Assembly: GCA_023439505.1 (NCBI GenBank)
Contig: JAEXNR010000048.1
Location: 1-64,000 of the forward strand
Direction: 5' to 3'
DNA from: Bacillota bacterium
GTDB lineage: Bacteria; Bacillota; Clostridia; Lachnospirales; Lachnospiraceae
Length of the DNA: 64,000 bases
Shown: positions 42,285 to 50,068 of the stretch, in pieces
Layout of the letters: each line of letters begins with the position of its first letter
Numbering within the stretch: the first letter of the stretch is position 1
Notes under the pieces: model-generated
What the model was told of the DNA's origin: nothing
Database searches by the model: none
The model's input: the letters and a program-made list of their open reading frames with translations, nothing else
Position numbers and translations under genes: made by a program

Positions 42285-45200
42285 ATGGACTTATTATCTA
42301 AAATACCAAATAGTAAATTGAAAGAAGCATTTGTTCGAAAATTGGAAATTGACGCGGGGAATGATTCTGATATCTATTCTGAATTACAATCGGTATGTGT
42401 TAAAATCTCATGTGAGTTGCGTCAGATAAATGAACTATTTCCAGAGTATACTCCGCATGATAAAGATTATCATATTAGTCATTTGTTCAGAATTGCAGAT
42501 ATTATTCTTGGTGAAAATAAATATGAAAAATTGAACATAGTTGAATTATATTTGCTTGTTGTGACCATGTATGCTCACGATTGGGGTATGGCAGTAAGCA
42601 AAAATGAGCGGTATTCTATTTCAACAGGTATAAAACCAGATGATGCTAGTGAGTTAATAAGTTTATTGGATGATGAAAGTGAGCGGTTTTACGAATTTGC
42701 AAATAAAAAATTGGGTAAAACTAAATTTGATAGTGATGATGAAATTGAAATAACGATTTGGCAAGAATATATACGAAATACTCATGCGTTGAGAAGTGCA
42801 AAACGAATACAAAAATATTTTCAAAAAATTAATGGTAGCATTGCAGAGGCATTATCTAAAATTTGCTTAGGTCATTGGTTAAACATCGAAGATATTTCAG
42901 ATAGAAATGGATATTATACGGATGCTTCTGTTTATGGCGAAATAGTAAACTTAAGGGCGTTGACAATTTATATAAGACTTATAGATTTATTTGATTTAGC
43001 AGAAGATCGTACGCCTTATGTTATTTGGAAATATGTAGATCCACAAAATACTTATTCTAGGATGGAATGGAGTAAACATCGAGCATTACATCAAATTACA
43101 TCGCCATCATATGAAAGGGGTCGAGTTATTTGTATTTGTGGTAGTACAGATGATCATGAAGTATACGCTGCGTTGTTAGATTTCAAATCTCTTTGTGATA
43201 AATATTTTAGAGAGTGTTCGGATGCGTTAGCACATATGAATAATGAAAAATACGAGTTAGGTGTTTATTTTTTGGATTGGAGAATTGAAGCAAGAAATTT
43301 TAAACCAATCAATGTTCAATTTGCATTTGAGAGGGAGAATATTTTTGAAATATTAAGCCAAGAAATTTACAATTGTCATCCTTACGTATACATTAGAGAA
43401 CTTATTCAAAATAGTATAGATGCAATTACATTACGGAAAGAAATCTTAGATAGAAAGTTAAATGGAAGTAATATTGGTTATATCAGCTTAGAAGTTAATG
43501 AGATTAATGATGAAGATCTTGAGATAATATGTAAAGATGATGGAATAGGCATGGACGAATACATATTACGGGAATATTTTTCGGTATTAGGAAAAAGTTA
43601 TTATCAAAGTACAGAATTTAAAAATAAGAGATTAGACATGACACCGATTTCGAAATTTGGAATTGGCATATTAAGCTGTTTTGCTGTAGCAAGTCAAATG
43701 ATTATTTATACAAATAGAGAACCTTATATGAGGGAAGGAAGAGAACCGTTAAAGGTAATAATTAGTGATATACAAAAACAATTTAGAGTACAGGAACTTT
43801 CTTCTAACGAGGTTGATGTTGGTACTAAAATCATCTTAAAACTAAAAAAGAGTAATTTACAAAAACATCTTGAAAAAAATAAAAAAGAAATTGTTGATTT
43901 CAATATCACTGAATATGTAAAGCAGATTATGGGGTATGTTCCATATCCTATAATTGTAAATGAAAAAAATGAAAAAACAATTATTGTTCATCCGGAATAT
44001 GATACTAAAAAATTAACAACAATATTTGGTGATATAGAAGGATATTCAATATACTCAATAGAAGAAGAGTATCCTGTTCAGCATAATGTTCCTATTCAAG
44101 ATATAAATAATTTTAATAATGTTTTTAAAACAAAGAAAATGAATTTAAAAAAAGATTTAAATATCGAACAAGTTGAAGGATGCGTACTTTTTTCTGTACT
44201 TCAAGATAATATAGAAGATATAATTAATGAGGGTCATTGTTGGCCAGCTAGTGAAATCTATATTAAAAGGAAACAAAAAGATGATGTACGTATAAGATGG
44301 ACTGACAATTATAGAAATTACAATCTTCCTAAAATTCAAAATATTGTAAATAAAACGTTGAATGTATATAGCAAGGGAATTCTACTAGAGAATTATAAAT
44401 ATGATAGATATGACGACAAATTTAGATTTGATAAATTTCCAGCTGTCTATATAAAAGTGAATTATCCGAATGGAATAGATGGTATTTCAGTTTCGCGTTT
44501 TGAAAATCGAGATGAAAATAATATTGTTGATAAAATATGGAAAGAAATAATAAATGTAATCTCAAAAGAAATAGAGGCTATATCAAAAAAAGTAGTCAAG
44601 TATGATTTTTGGAAAACAGTGGCAATTAATTGCATGCAATTTAAAGTTGCTGCACAAGAATTGTCAAATACCATATTTAACGATGTGGAATTTCCATTTA
44701 TTGGAGAGGACGGAACAGTGCAATTTGAACGCTTAAATAATTGCCAGCAAATTAATTTATTACCTAAATCAATTAGGAAACTTTGTGAAATAATACCTGA
44801 AGATTGGGGTAATATAAAGTTAGATGATTGGAATTGTGGAAAATGTTTAGTAGCTGACCAAACAAAAGATTTTTCTATGTCAGACTCAATTGTAAACAAT
44901 ATTTCGTCTTATATTTACGACATAGTAAAACAAACATATTGTTTAAAACAAGCAAAGATAATGAATTGCGACAAAGTGGAATATCCAGATGTACAATTAG
45001 TATTTTGGAAAGAAGAATCTGACTATGTATTAAAAAAAATTTTTGAAATACTCAATGATTTTGATTTGGAATATCAGAAAGAGTATGAAAAAATAAAAGA
45101 ATTATTTGGAACATTTATATCATCAAATCGTTTTTTGGAGTTCAATGATAATATGCAAAATTATTTTGCATATGGTTGTCGGATTTTCAATATTGATAAT

Positions 45201-45530
45201 TCGATTACTCATACACTCATTAAATGTAAATGGATGCTGCAGGAATTGAAAAATCGTCCTGATGTTAATCTATTGGAGTGGGGATTGAAAAATGATTTGT
45301 TTGAAGATAATTCTTTTTTCACGATTAAGAATGATATTGAAAAAAAAGAACAATGTAATCTTGAAATAATTAATTCAAACTTAGAGGAAGTACAAAAATG
45401 GTTAAAAAACTACTTTAGTGATATTACAATACTTCCTATTAAAATTTTAAAAACGGATTTTATTCCAAAAACATTTGAATTTGTTGGAGATAATTGTTTT
45501 TTAAGAATTAAGGAGCTGGAATATAGCTAA
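42285..45530 (+). CDS. HD-domain plus GHKL (HSP90-like) ATPase, defence candidate
   Basis: 1081 residues from ATG 42285, six bases after GAGGGGG. N-terminal third: HD-type metal site (HISHLFRI near 65 and YAHDWGMA near 100, with HWLN near 196). Middle: GHKL ATPase with N box RELIQNSIDAI (near 370), DDGIGMDE (near 418) and KFGIGILSCF (near 456). About 500 further residues to the C terminus are unassigned. Base composition is clearly more AT-rich than mob. A lone large ATPase as cargo on a mobilizable element suggests phage defence; no named system is assigned. Confidence 0.75.
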   Translation: MDLLSKIPNSKLKEAFVRKLEIDAGNDSDIYSELQSVCVKISCELRQINELFPEYTPHDKDYHISHLFRIADIILGENKYEKLNIVELYLLVVTMYAHDWGMAVSKNERYSISTGIKPDDASELISLLDDESERFYEFANKKLGKTKFDSDDEIEITIWQEYIRNTHALRSAKRIQKYFQKINGSIAEALSKICLGHWLNIEDISDRNGYYTDASVYGEIVNLRALTIYIRLIDLFDLAEDRTPYVIWKYVDPQNTYSRMEWSKHRALHQITSPSYERGRVICICGSTDDHEVYAALLDFKSLCDKYFRECSDALAHMNNEKYELGVYFLDWRIEARNFKPINVQFAFERENIFEILSQEIYNCHPYVYIRELIQNSIDAITLRKEILDRKLNGSNIGYISLEVNEINDEDLEIICKDDGIGMDEYILREYFSVLGKSYYQSTEFKNKRLDMTPISKFGIGILSCFAVASQMIIYTNREPYMREGREPLKVIISDIQKQFRVQELSSNEVDVGTKIILKLKKSNLQKHLEKNKKEIVDFNITEYVKQIMGYVPYPIIVNEKNEKTIIVHPEYDTKKLTTIFGDIEGYSIYSIEEEYPVQHNVPIQDINNFNNVFKTKKMNLKKDLNIEQVEGCVLFSVLQDNIEDIINEGHCWPASEIYIKRKQKDDVRIRWTDNYRNYNLPKIQNIVNKTLNVYSKGILLENYKYDRYDDKFRFDKFPAVYIKVNYPNGIDGISVSRFENRDENNIVDKIWKEIINVISKEIEAISKKVVKYDFWKTVAINCMQFKVAAQELSNTIFNDVEFPFIGEDGTVQFERLNNCQQINLLPKSIRKLCEIIPEDWGNIKLDDWNCGKCLVADQTKDFSMSDSIVNNISSYIYDIVKQTYCLKQAKIMNCDKVEYPDVQLVFWKEESDYVLKKIFEILNDFDLEYQKEYEKIKELFGTFISSNRFLEFNDNMQNYFAYGCRIFNIDNSITHTLIKCKWMLQELKNRPDVNLLEWGLKNDLFEDNSFFTIKNDIEKKEQCNLEIINSNLEEVQKWLKNYFSDITILPIKILKTDFIPKTFEFVGDNCFLRIKELEYS

Positions 45531-45643
45531 GATAAAAGTTGTAGATATATATGGTTAATAAATGCGATACGTAACAAACACGTAACTAACACTCCATCCA
45601 AAGAATCCAGCATTCATGCTGTTCTACAATTCTCAAACAGCTA

Positions 45644-45657
45644 TCAAAGAGATAATA
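45644..45657. other. Internal att site, element 2/element 3 junction
   Basis: TCAAAGAGATAATA, identical over 14 bases to the rpsI end at 23449-23462, including the TCA AAG AGA TAA codons. Confidence 0.8.
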
Positions 45658-45815
45658 TGTGGGACTTTTGGAAACTTGGAAAATGGCTTATTTACTGGGT
45701 TTCAAGAGTTGTGTGTTGCTCTGAAATGTGCTTGATTTCGCTGGATAAGTAACACATAAGCGACAAACAAGTAACATGAAAGCAACTTAAAAGACACAAA
45801 TATTAGAGATTTTAT

Positions 45816-45865
45816 AGGATGTTTTTCAGATGGATTTATCTGTCTGAGAGACATCCTTTCTTTTT
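45816..45865 (+). terminator. Rightward terminator at the element 3 left end
   Basis: AGGATGT (45816-45822) pairs with ACATCCT (45851-45857) with an inner TCAGA/TCTGA helix, then T-rich sequence. Same outer stem as the element 2 terminator. Confidence 0.8.
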
Positions 45866-45931
45866 GCTATAAATAGACATTTGATAATTACCTCTTTGCA
45901 ATATAAGTAACGCATAAGTGACAATGGCTTC

Positions 45932-46528
45932 TTAAATCATGTTAATTGCCTTCATTGTCCAGACCTTTTCTACTTCTTCAGGAGTGAAACGATCTCTATC
46001 GTATTTGTTAGGGTTTCTGTCTTTGTACTTTAGAATATCAACAAATTCGGAATAGTCTTTTACGGTTAATTCGTGCTTTAGAGCATATTCATAAATCTGA
46101 TTAAATAATACCTTTAATTTGCGGAGTGTTGGATAATTCTTGCCACAGGTATCAACGACTTTTTGTAAATCGTCTAATTTCACATCTTTAAATGCTTTGT
46201 CAGAAATGCTATCACATAAAGCAAATGCAGTTTTATATCCATTCACATTAGATGGAGAAACAGTTGGATATTTTTCTTCTGACCATCTTTCGTAAAAATC
46301 AGCAAAAGTCAACTTCATTACGGATAAATCAATTGGGTTATCATTGTACCTTGCTAATATTTGCAATGCTTCTGTCTTTGTCGTTCCATAACCTAGAATC
46401 TGATATTCTTGCACCACCTTTCCTGTTTTCTCATTTAAATGCCATCCAGCAGTCACTCTTGCTGCATATGGCTTTCGTCGCTTGCCAGAGAGTTTTACAA
46501 CGCCTCCATAGCCATTTGGTAATCTCAT
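45932..46528 (-). pseudogene. Integrase with catalytic domain deleted
   Basis: 198 residues from ATG 46528 after AGAAAGGA. Residues 1-192 align with element 2 integrase 1-192 (NYPTLRKLKVLFNQ, DRNPNKYDR shared), then KVWTM jumps to KAINMI, the matching C-terminal six residues. About 153 codons are missing in frame, removing every catalytic residue. Arm and core-binding domains remain, so it could still bind DNA. Confidence 0.9.
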
Positions 46529-46740
46529 ACCACTCATTCCTTTCTGAAAAATATTTATTATGAAAGAGTTAGAAACTCTATTCATCAAGATAACGTGTAG
46601 TCTCGGAAGTAAGTGATTTCCCTTCTTCTTTTTCTTTTATCTATTGTTTTGCATCTGCTAATGCTCGGTGATGAATATCACCCTGTAAATCTTTTTTTGT
46701 GAATCGAAGAATTGTTGTAAAAAGTTGAGCCAGTGTACTG

Positions 46741-46801
46741 CAAGACACGCAATAGCGACGTCGCCGTTCTATTGCATCTTGTCAGGGGGTAAAATCCCCT
46801 G
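46741..46801. other. oriT-like inverted repeats
   Basis: CAAGA and GCAATAG (46741-46755) pair with CTATTGC and TCTTG (46769-46781); a second hairpin CAGGGG/CCCCTG (46783-46801) follows at once, then CCCCTAAA. Such a double structure is typical of transfer origins. No relaxase remains in element 3. Confidence 0.5.
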
Positions 46802-46822
46802 AAACCCCTAAAATATTTCATA

Positions 46823-47025
46823 TGGCTACACCTTTTGTAGCCAATGCCACGAGATGGCAGTATTTTTTATAGCCAAATCGGTAAAATGGCTGTACCGATT
46901 GTAGCCAGAATATTTATTGATAGAAAGATATATTTAAGGATTTATGCAGTTGGCTACACTTTCTATTGCCAAAATTGATATTTGGCTGTACTAATTGAAG
47001 CCAGTGGCTGTAAAAAGTGCAGCCA
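46823..47025. repeat. Array of six 21-bp palindromes on a 32-bp lattice
   Basis: Copies at 46823-46843, 46855-46875, 46887-46907, 46951-46971, 46983-47003 and 47005-47025. Consensus TGGCTGTA, five variable bases, TGTAGCCA. Start-to-start distances are 32, 32, 64, 32 and 22, so one lattice position (46919) is empty. Spacers are 11 bases. Resembles an iteron or multi-operator array; CRISPR is excluded by the short, varied repeats and short spacers. Confidence 0.85.
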
Positions 47026-47266
47026 TTTTATCGATGTTTAAAGTCAAAATAAGTTCAATAGTAAATTCCAGTTATATGAGAATAGGGCGTGCAAATGCAA
47101 ACTTTGCAAATTGCTTTGCAAATTATGTCAAATCATGGATGATACCAAAGTATGAAGTATGCGGATGTAAAATTTATTTGTATCTTCAAATTGTTTTGAT
47201 ATAATAGAACTATAAGCGTTTTTGTTTGAAAATAGATTTCTATCTGTTCAATTGGAGGAATAATTT

Positions 47267-47515
47267 ATGCCTGTGAGTTATAAGAAATTATGGAAAATAC
47301 TTATAGATCGAGACATGAAGAAGAAAGACTTAACAAAGATAGCAGGAATTAGCACGGCGTCAATGGCTAAGCTAGGACGTAATTAAAATATTACAACGGA
47401 TGTATTAGTTAAGGTTTGCGATGCATTGAAGGTTGATATTGGGGATATAATAGAAGTTTTACCTAAGGAAAGTGGTGAGGGAAATGGAAAACAAGAAGCT
47501 TCAAATCAGGAATAG
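47267..47515 (+). pseudogene. XRE regulator broken by an ochre codon
   Basis: Frame from ATG 47267 (MPVSYKKLWKILIDRDMKKKDLTKIAGIS) stops at TAA 47384-47386 after 39 codons and continues in frame as NITTDVLVKVCDALKVDIGDIIEVL to 47515. The family usually has GRNENVTTD here, so one base change GAA to TAA explains the break. GGAGGAA precedes the ATG. Confidence 0.85.
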
Positions 47516-48497
47516 TACAGCTGAATTTTTAACATTTACGGCAGAGACTGGAGAAAAATCAATTGAAGTGTTGTACGCTGAGGAAAATGTGTGGGCAACT
47601 CAAGAAATGATGACAATATTATATGATACGACAAAGCAGAATATCAGTTCGCATTTAGTTAAAGCCTTTAAGGAAAATGAAATTGATGATGGGGCAACTG
47701 TCAAGGAATTCTTGACAGTTCAAATGGAAGGTGAACGAGAAGTTCAGCGTAAAAGAAAGTTTTATAGCCTAGAAGCAATTATTTCAGTTGGATTCAGGGT
47801 AAATTCAACACGAGCAATTCAATTTAGACAATGGGCGATTAATATATTAAAAAATTATTCTGTAAAAGGATACGTTCTTGATAATGATCGTATGAAAAAT
47901 GGTGCTTTTTTAGATGAAGATTATTTTGAACACTTGTTGGATGAAATTAGAGAAATCAGAGCAAGTGAGCGAAGGTTTTATCAGAAGATTACAGACATTT
48001 ACGCAACAGCTATGGATTATAATGTAAATGCTCCAACTACAAAAGATTTTTTTTCTATTGTACAAAATAAACTTCACTTTGCGATTCACGGACATACAGC
48101 AGCAGAGGTGATTGTAAATAGAGCAGATGCTACAAAGGAACACATGGGTTTGACCACTTGGATGAATGCACCTGATGGAAAAATAGTAAAACGCGATGTT
48201 TCAATTGCAAAAAACTATTTAGCAAAAGAAGAATTGGAGAGTTTAGACAGAATTGTCAGCATGTATCTTGATTATGCAGAAGATCAGGCAAGGAGACGAA
48301 TACCAATGACAATGCAGGACTGGTCAAAAAAATTAAATGCATTCTTACAATTCAATGAAAGGGAAATTCTTGAAGGTAGTGGAAAAGTAACAGCCGAAAT
48401 GGCAAAGACATTTGCTGAAAGTGAATTTGAAAAATATAGAATTACGCAGGATAGATTGTTTAAAAGTGATTTTGACAGATTGATAGACGAGATATAG
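47484..48497 (+). CDS. rhuM: RhuM-family protein
   Basis: 337 residues from ATG 47484. N-terminal VLYAEENVWATQEMMTILYDTTKQNISSHL is a helix-turn-helix-like segment, followed by KRKFYSLEAIISVGFRVNSTRAIQFRQWA, the RhuM signature; the C-terminal part (DFFSIVQNKLHFAIHGHTAAEVI) has conserved histidines. Often found beside restriction and defence genes; biochemical role unknown. Intact, unlike its neighbours. Confidence 0.87.
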   Translation: MENKKLQIRNSTAEFLTFTAETGEKSIEVLYAEENVWATQEMMTILYDTTKQNISSHLVKAFKENEIDDGATVKEFLTVQMEGEREVQRKRKFYSLEAIISVGFRVNSTRAIQFRQWAINILKNYSVKGYVLDNDRMKNGAFLDEDYFEHLLDEIREIRASERRFYQKITDIYATAMDYNVNAPTTKDFFSIVQNKLHFAIHGHTAAEVIVNRADATKEHMGLTTWMNAPDGKIVKRDVSIAKNYLAKEELESLDRIVSMYLDYAEDQARRRIPMTMQDWSKKLNAFLQFNEREILEGSGKVTAEMAKTFAESEFEKYRITQDRLFKSDFDRLIDEI

Positions 48498-48540
48498 ATA
48501 ATTGTATAAAGAAATTTATGTATAAAGAGGGGTATATAAT

Positions 48541-48999
48541 ATGACGTATTTTGATCCAAGTGAATATATTAAGGGAATACAGCAATTACTTATTTCAGAT
48601 AAAAAGAAATTTGGATTTTTATGTGGGGCAGGTACTTCATTAGCAAAAAAATAATAATTCAAAGGTTGTACCTGCTGTTGGACAAGAATGCAACAATGCG
48701 CCATATTACGACGGTTTTGTAGGTAGTTATAGTCCATTTTTCTATTCGGATTCAATTGATAGTTTTGAGTATCTACCAAAACAGACTAAGTTATGGAAAA
48801 TACATGGTTCATTAGAATGGAAAGAGTCAAGCGAAGAAAAGTAATACGTACATGTGCAGATGATACAGATATTTTGATATATCCATCTAGTACAAAATAT
48901 GAGAATTCAAAAAAGATGCCTTATACAGCTTTGATGGATCGGTTATGTAATTATCTTAAACAACAAGATACAGTAATAAGTATCATTAAAATATCTTGA
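48541..48999 (+). pseudogene. SIR2-family gene fragments
   Basis: Three segments in different frames form a recognisable SIR2-like protein: MTYFDPSEYIKGIQQLL with FGFLCGAGTSLAKK (48541-48653); then VVPAVG jumping to YYDGFVGSYSPFF and TKLWKIHGSLEW (about 48660-48843); then DILIYPSSTKYENSKKMPYTALMDRL (to 48999). The first shift lies in an A7 run. A central deletion and a lost C terminus complete the damage. SIR2 NADases are frequent phage-defence effectors. Confidence 0.8.
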
Positions 49000-49092
49000 T
49001 AGTCCTCAGTAGCCCTGAGTAATACACCTAAAAGTAACACGACCACATAAAAACCCAGTCTTTAAGCCACTTTCAGCTCCGCATTCTCTTTT

Positions 49093-49103
49093 AAAGAGAT
49101 AAT
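49093..49103. other. attR: distal rpsI-end copy
   Basis: AAAGAGATAAT, preceded by GCTCCGCATTCTC, resembling the rpsI end GCTCCTCAGTTCTC. A terminator hairpin follows as after rpsI, so this may be the original chromosomal end displaced by the insertions. Confidence 0.65.
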
Positions 49104-49118
49104 TATTACAAAATTCAA

Positions 49119-49154
49119 ATCCTCAAAACAGAAATGTTTTGGGGATTTTTTTTA
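49119..49154 (+). terminator. Terminator after attR
   Basis: AAATCC and CAAAACA pair with TGTTTTG and GGATTT, then eight Ts. Probably the ancestral rpsI operon terminator. Confidence 0.85.
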
Positions 49155-49174
49155 CTATTTAGCATATACTATTA

Positions 49175-49223
49175 TTGACGTACAGATAATTGTACGATAT
49201 AATAAGAGTACAGAAAAATGTAC
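49175..49223 (+). promoter_or_regulatory. YefM-YoeB promoter and operators
   Basis: TTGACG (49175-49180), 17 bases, TATAAT (49198-49203). Two palindromes GTACA-N6-TGTAC at 49180-49195 and 49208-49223 bracket the -10 box, 28 bases centre to centre. YefM-type operators are built on TGTACA cores, so this fits autoregulation. Confidence 0.88.
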
Positions 49224-49240
49224 GTAAAGGAGGTGCTTTT

Positions 49241-49507
49241 ATGCTGGCTGTTAACTATACAACGCTAAGAGAAAATATGAAGACATATATGGATAAAATC
49301 ACAGATGACTATGAGACGATGATAGTTACAAGGAAGGATAACAAAAATGTTGTTATGCTATCAGAAGAGTCCTACAACAATATGATAGAAAATATATATG
49401 TAATGGGAAATAGAAATAATTATGATTGGTTGATGGAATCAAAGGCTCAGTTAGAAAATGGAATGGTAGCTGTACATGATCTTCCTGAGGTAGAAGTTGA
49501 TGAATAA
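49241..49507 (+). CDS. yefM: YefM-family antitoxin
   Basis: 88 residues from ATG 49241 after AAAGGAGGT (MLAVNYTTLRENMKTYMDKI), with VVMLSEESYNNMIENIYVM, the Phd/YefM core. The acidic tail should bind the toxin. The gene overlaps yoeB by eight bases. Confidence 0.93.
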   Translation: MLAVNYTTLRENMKTYMDKITDDYETMIVTRKDNKNVVMLSEESYNNMIENIYVMGNRNNYDWLMESKAQLENGMVAVHDLPEVEVDE

Positions 49508-49763
49508 GATATTTACAAAAAATGGATGGGATGATTATATTTATTGGCAGACGGAAGACAGAAAAACATTAAGAAAAATCAATCAGTTAATTGAACATAT
49601 CGCTAGAAATGGAAATGAAGGGGTTGGAAAGCCCGAAGCATTAAGTGGAAATCTGGCTGGCTTTTGGAGTAGAAGAATCAATGATAAAGATAGACTGATT
49701 TATAAAATTGACAAAGAAAATATTTATATATTGGCTTGTAGATATCATTATGGTGATAAGTAA
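49500..49763 (+). CDS. yoeB: YoeB-family mRNA endonuclease toxin
   Basis: 87 residues from ATG 49500. Catalytic features are present: E in GVGKPEALSG, R in FWSRRINDKDRLIY, and the C-terminal CRYHYGDK with the histidine and tyrosine. A ribosome-dependent RNase, neutralised by YefM. Confidence 0.93.
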   Translation: MNKIFTKNGWDDYIYWQTEDRKTLRKINQLIEHIARNGNEGVGKPEALSGNLAGFWSRRINDKDRLIYKIDKENIYILACRYHYGDK

Positions 49764-49847
49764 TTTTAGATACTTGCTATTCAGCGCAAGATCGGTATAA
49801 GGAATTATTAGAATATTTCTCTGAAGAGTAGTGTATTAGGAAGTACC

Positions 49848-49911
49848 GAAGTGTCTTATAACAATATGATTGAAAAAAAATATATAATAGGAAATAAATG
49901 TAATTGATTGG
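49848..49911 (+). pseudogene. Relic of a second yefM copy
   Basis: The bases encode EVSYNNMIEKKYIIGNKCN then a stop, closely matching EESYNNMIENIYVMGNRNN within yefM, at about 49365-49425. No start, N terminus or toxin remains. A terminator-like hairpin (CTCTCTGG/CCAGGGAG with TTTTTT, 49912-49962) follows directly. Confidence 0.8.
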
Positions 49912-49962
49912 CCTCTCTGGTTGGTACGAGTAAAATTCGTGCTTGCCAGGGAGTCTTTTTTA
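49912..49962 (+). terminator. Terminator
   Basis: CTCTCTGG pairs with CCAGGGAG and an inner ACGA/TCGT helix, then six Ts. The 305 bases between yoeB and the acyltransferase hold only this and the antitoxin relic. Confidence 0.75.
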
Positions 49963-50068
49963 CTTAATAAGCAAAGAATGAAATGGCAATTGAGTGGTGA
50001 TGCCATTGAACAGAACGATACATATATTAACATATAATATAGTCTATCTTTTATAAGGGGGTAGGGCA

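Larger units (their letters stand above)
37216..45657. mobile_element. Element 2: integrative mobilizable element
   Basis: About 8.4 kb between the core copies at 37204 and 45644. Contents: integrase and XRE repressor leftward; excisionase-like gene, RepA-like ATPase, MobV relaxase and an HD-GHKL cargo gene rightward. It has a relaxase but no visible type IV secretion genes, so it would rely on a helper for transfer. Arm-like 11-base repeats with TAACTAACA units lie at both ends (37309-37341 and 45563-45587). Confidence 0.8.
45531..45931. other. Element 2/3 junction region
   Basis: No gene. It contains the right-end repeats of element 2 (CGTAACAAACA and CGTAACTAACA, 45563-45585), the core at 45644-45657, left-end repeats of element 3 (AAGTAACACATA, AGCGACAAACA, AGTAACATGAA, near 45749-45782) and a terminator at 45816-45865. 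A TTTACTGG segment near 45693 matches one at 37250, showing the two left ends are related. Confidence 0.65.
46529..47266. other. Long non-coding region of element 3
   Basis: 738 bases without a credible gene. It holds an oriT-like structure (46741-46801), the palindrome array (46823-47025), a 12-bp tandem pair CTTTGCAAATTG/CTTTGCAAATTA (47102-47125) and a likely promoter TTTGTA-17-TATAAT (47177-47205) for the broken repressor. Confidence 0.65.
45658..49103. mobile_element. Element 3: decayed integrative element
   Basis: About 3.4 kb between the core copies at 45644 and 49093. It retains a truncated integrase, an oriT-like structure, a palindrome array, a repressor with a stop codon, an intact RhuM-type gene and pieces of a SIR2 gene. 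It can no longer move by itself; the intact integrase of element 2 might act on its ends. Confidence 0.75.

Noticed and set aside
46823..47025. CRISPR array
   Set aside because: Repeats are 21 bases, vary in sequence and are palindromic; spacers are only 11 bases, and no cas gene is near.
46995..47204. 69-residue frame after the palindrome array
   Set aside because: It begins within the repeats, has no good ribosome-binding site, and its composition does not look like a protein.
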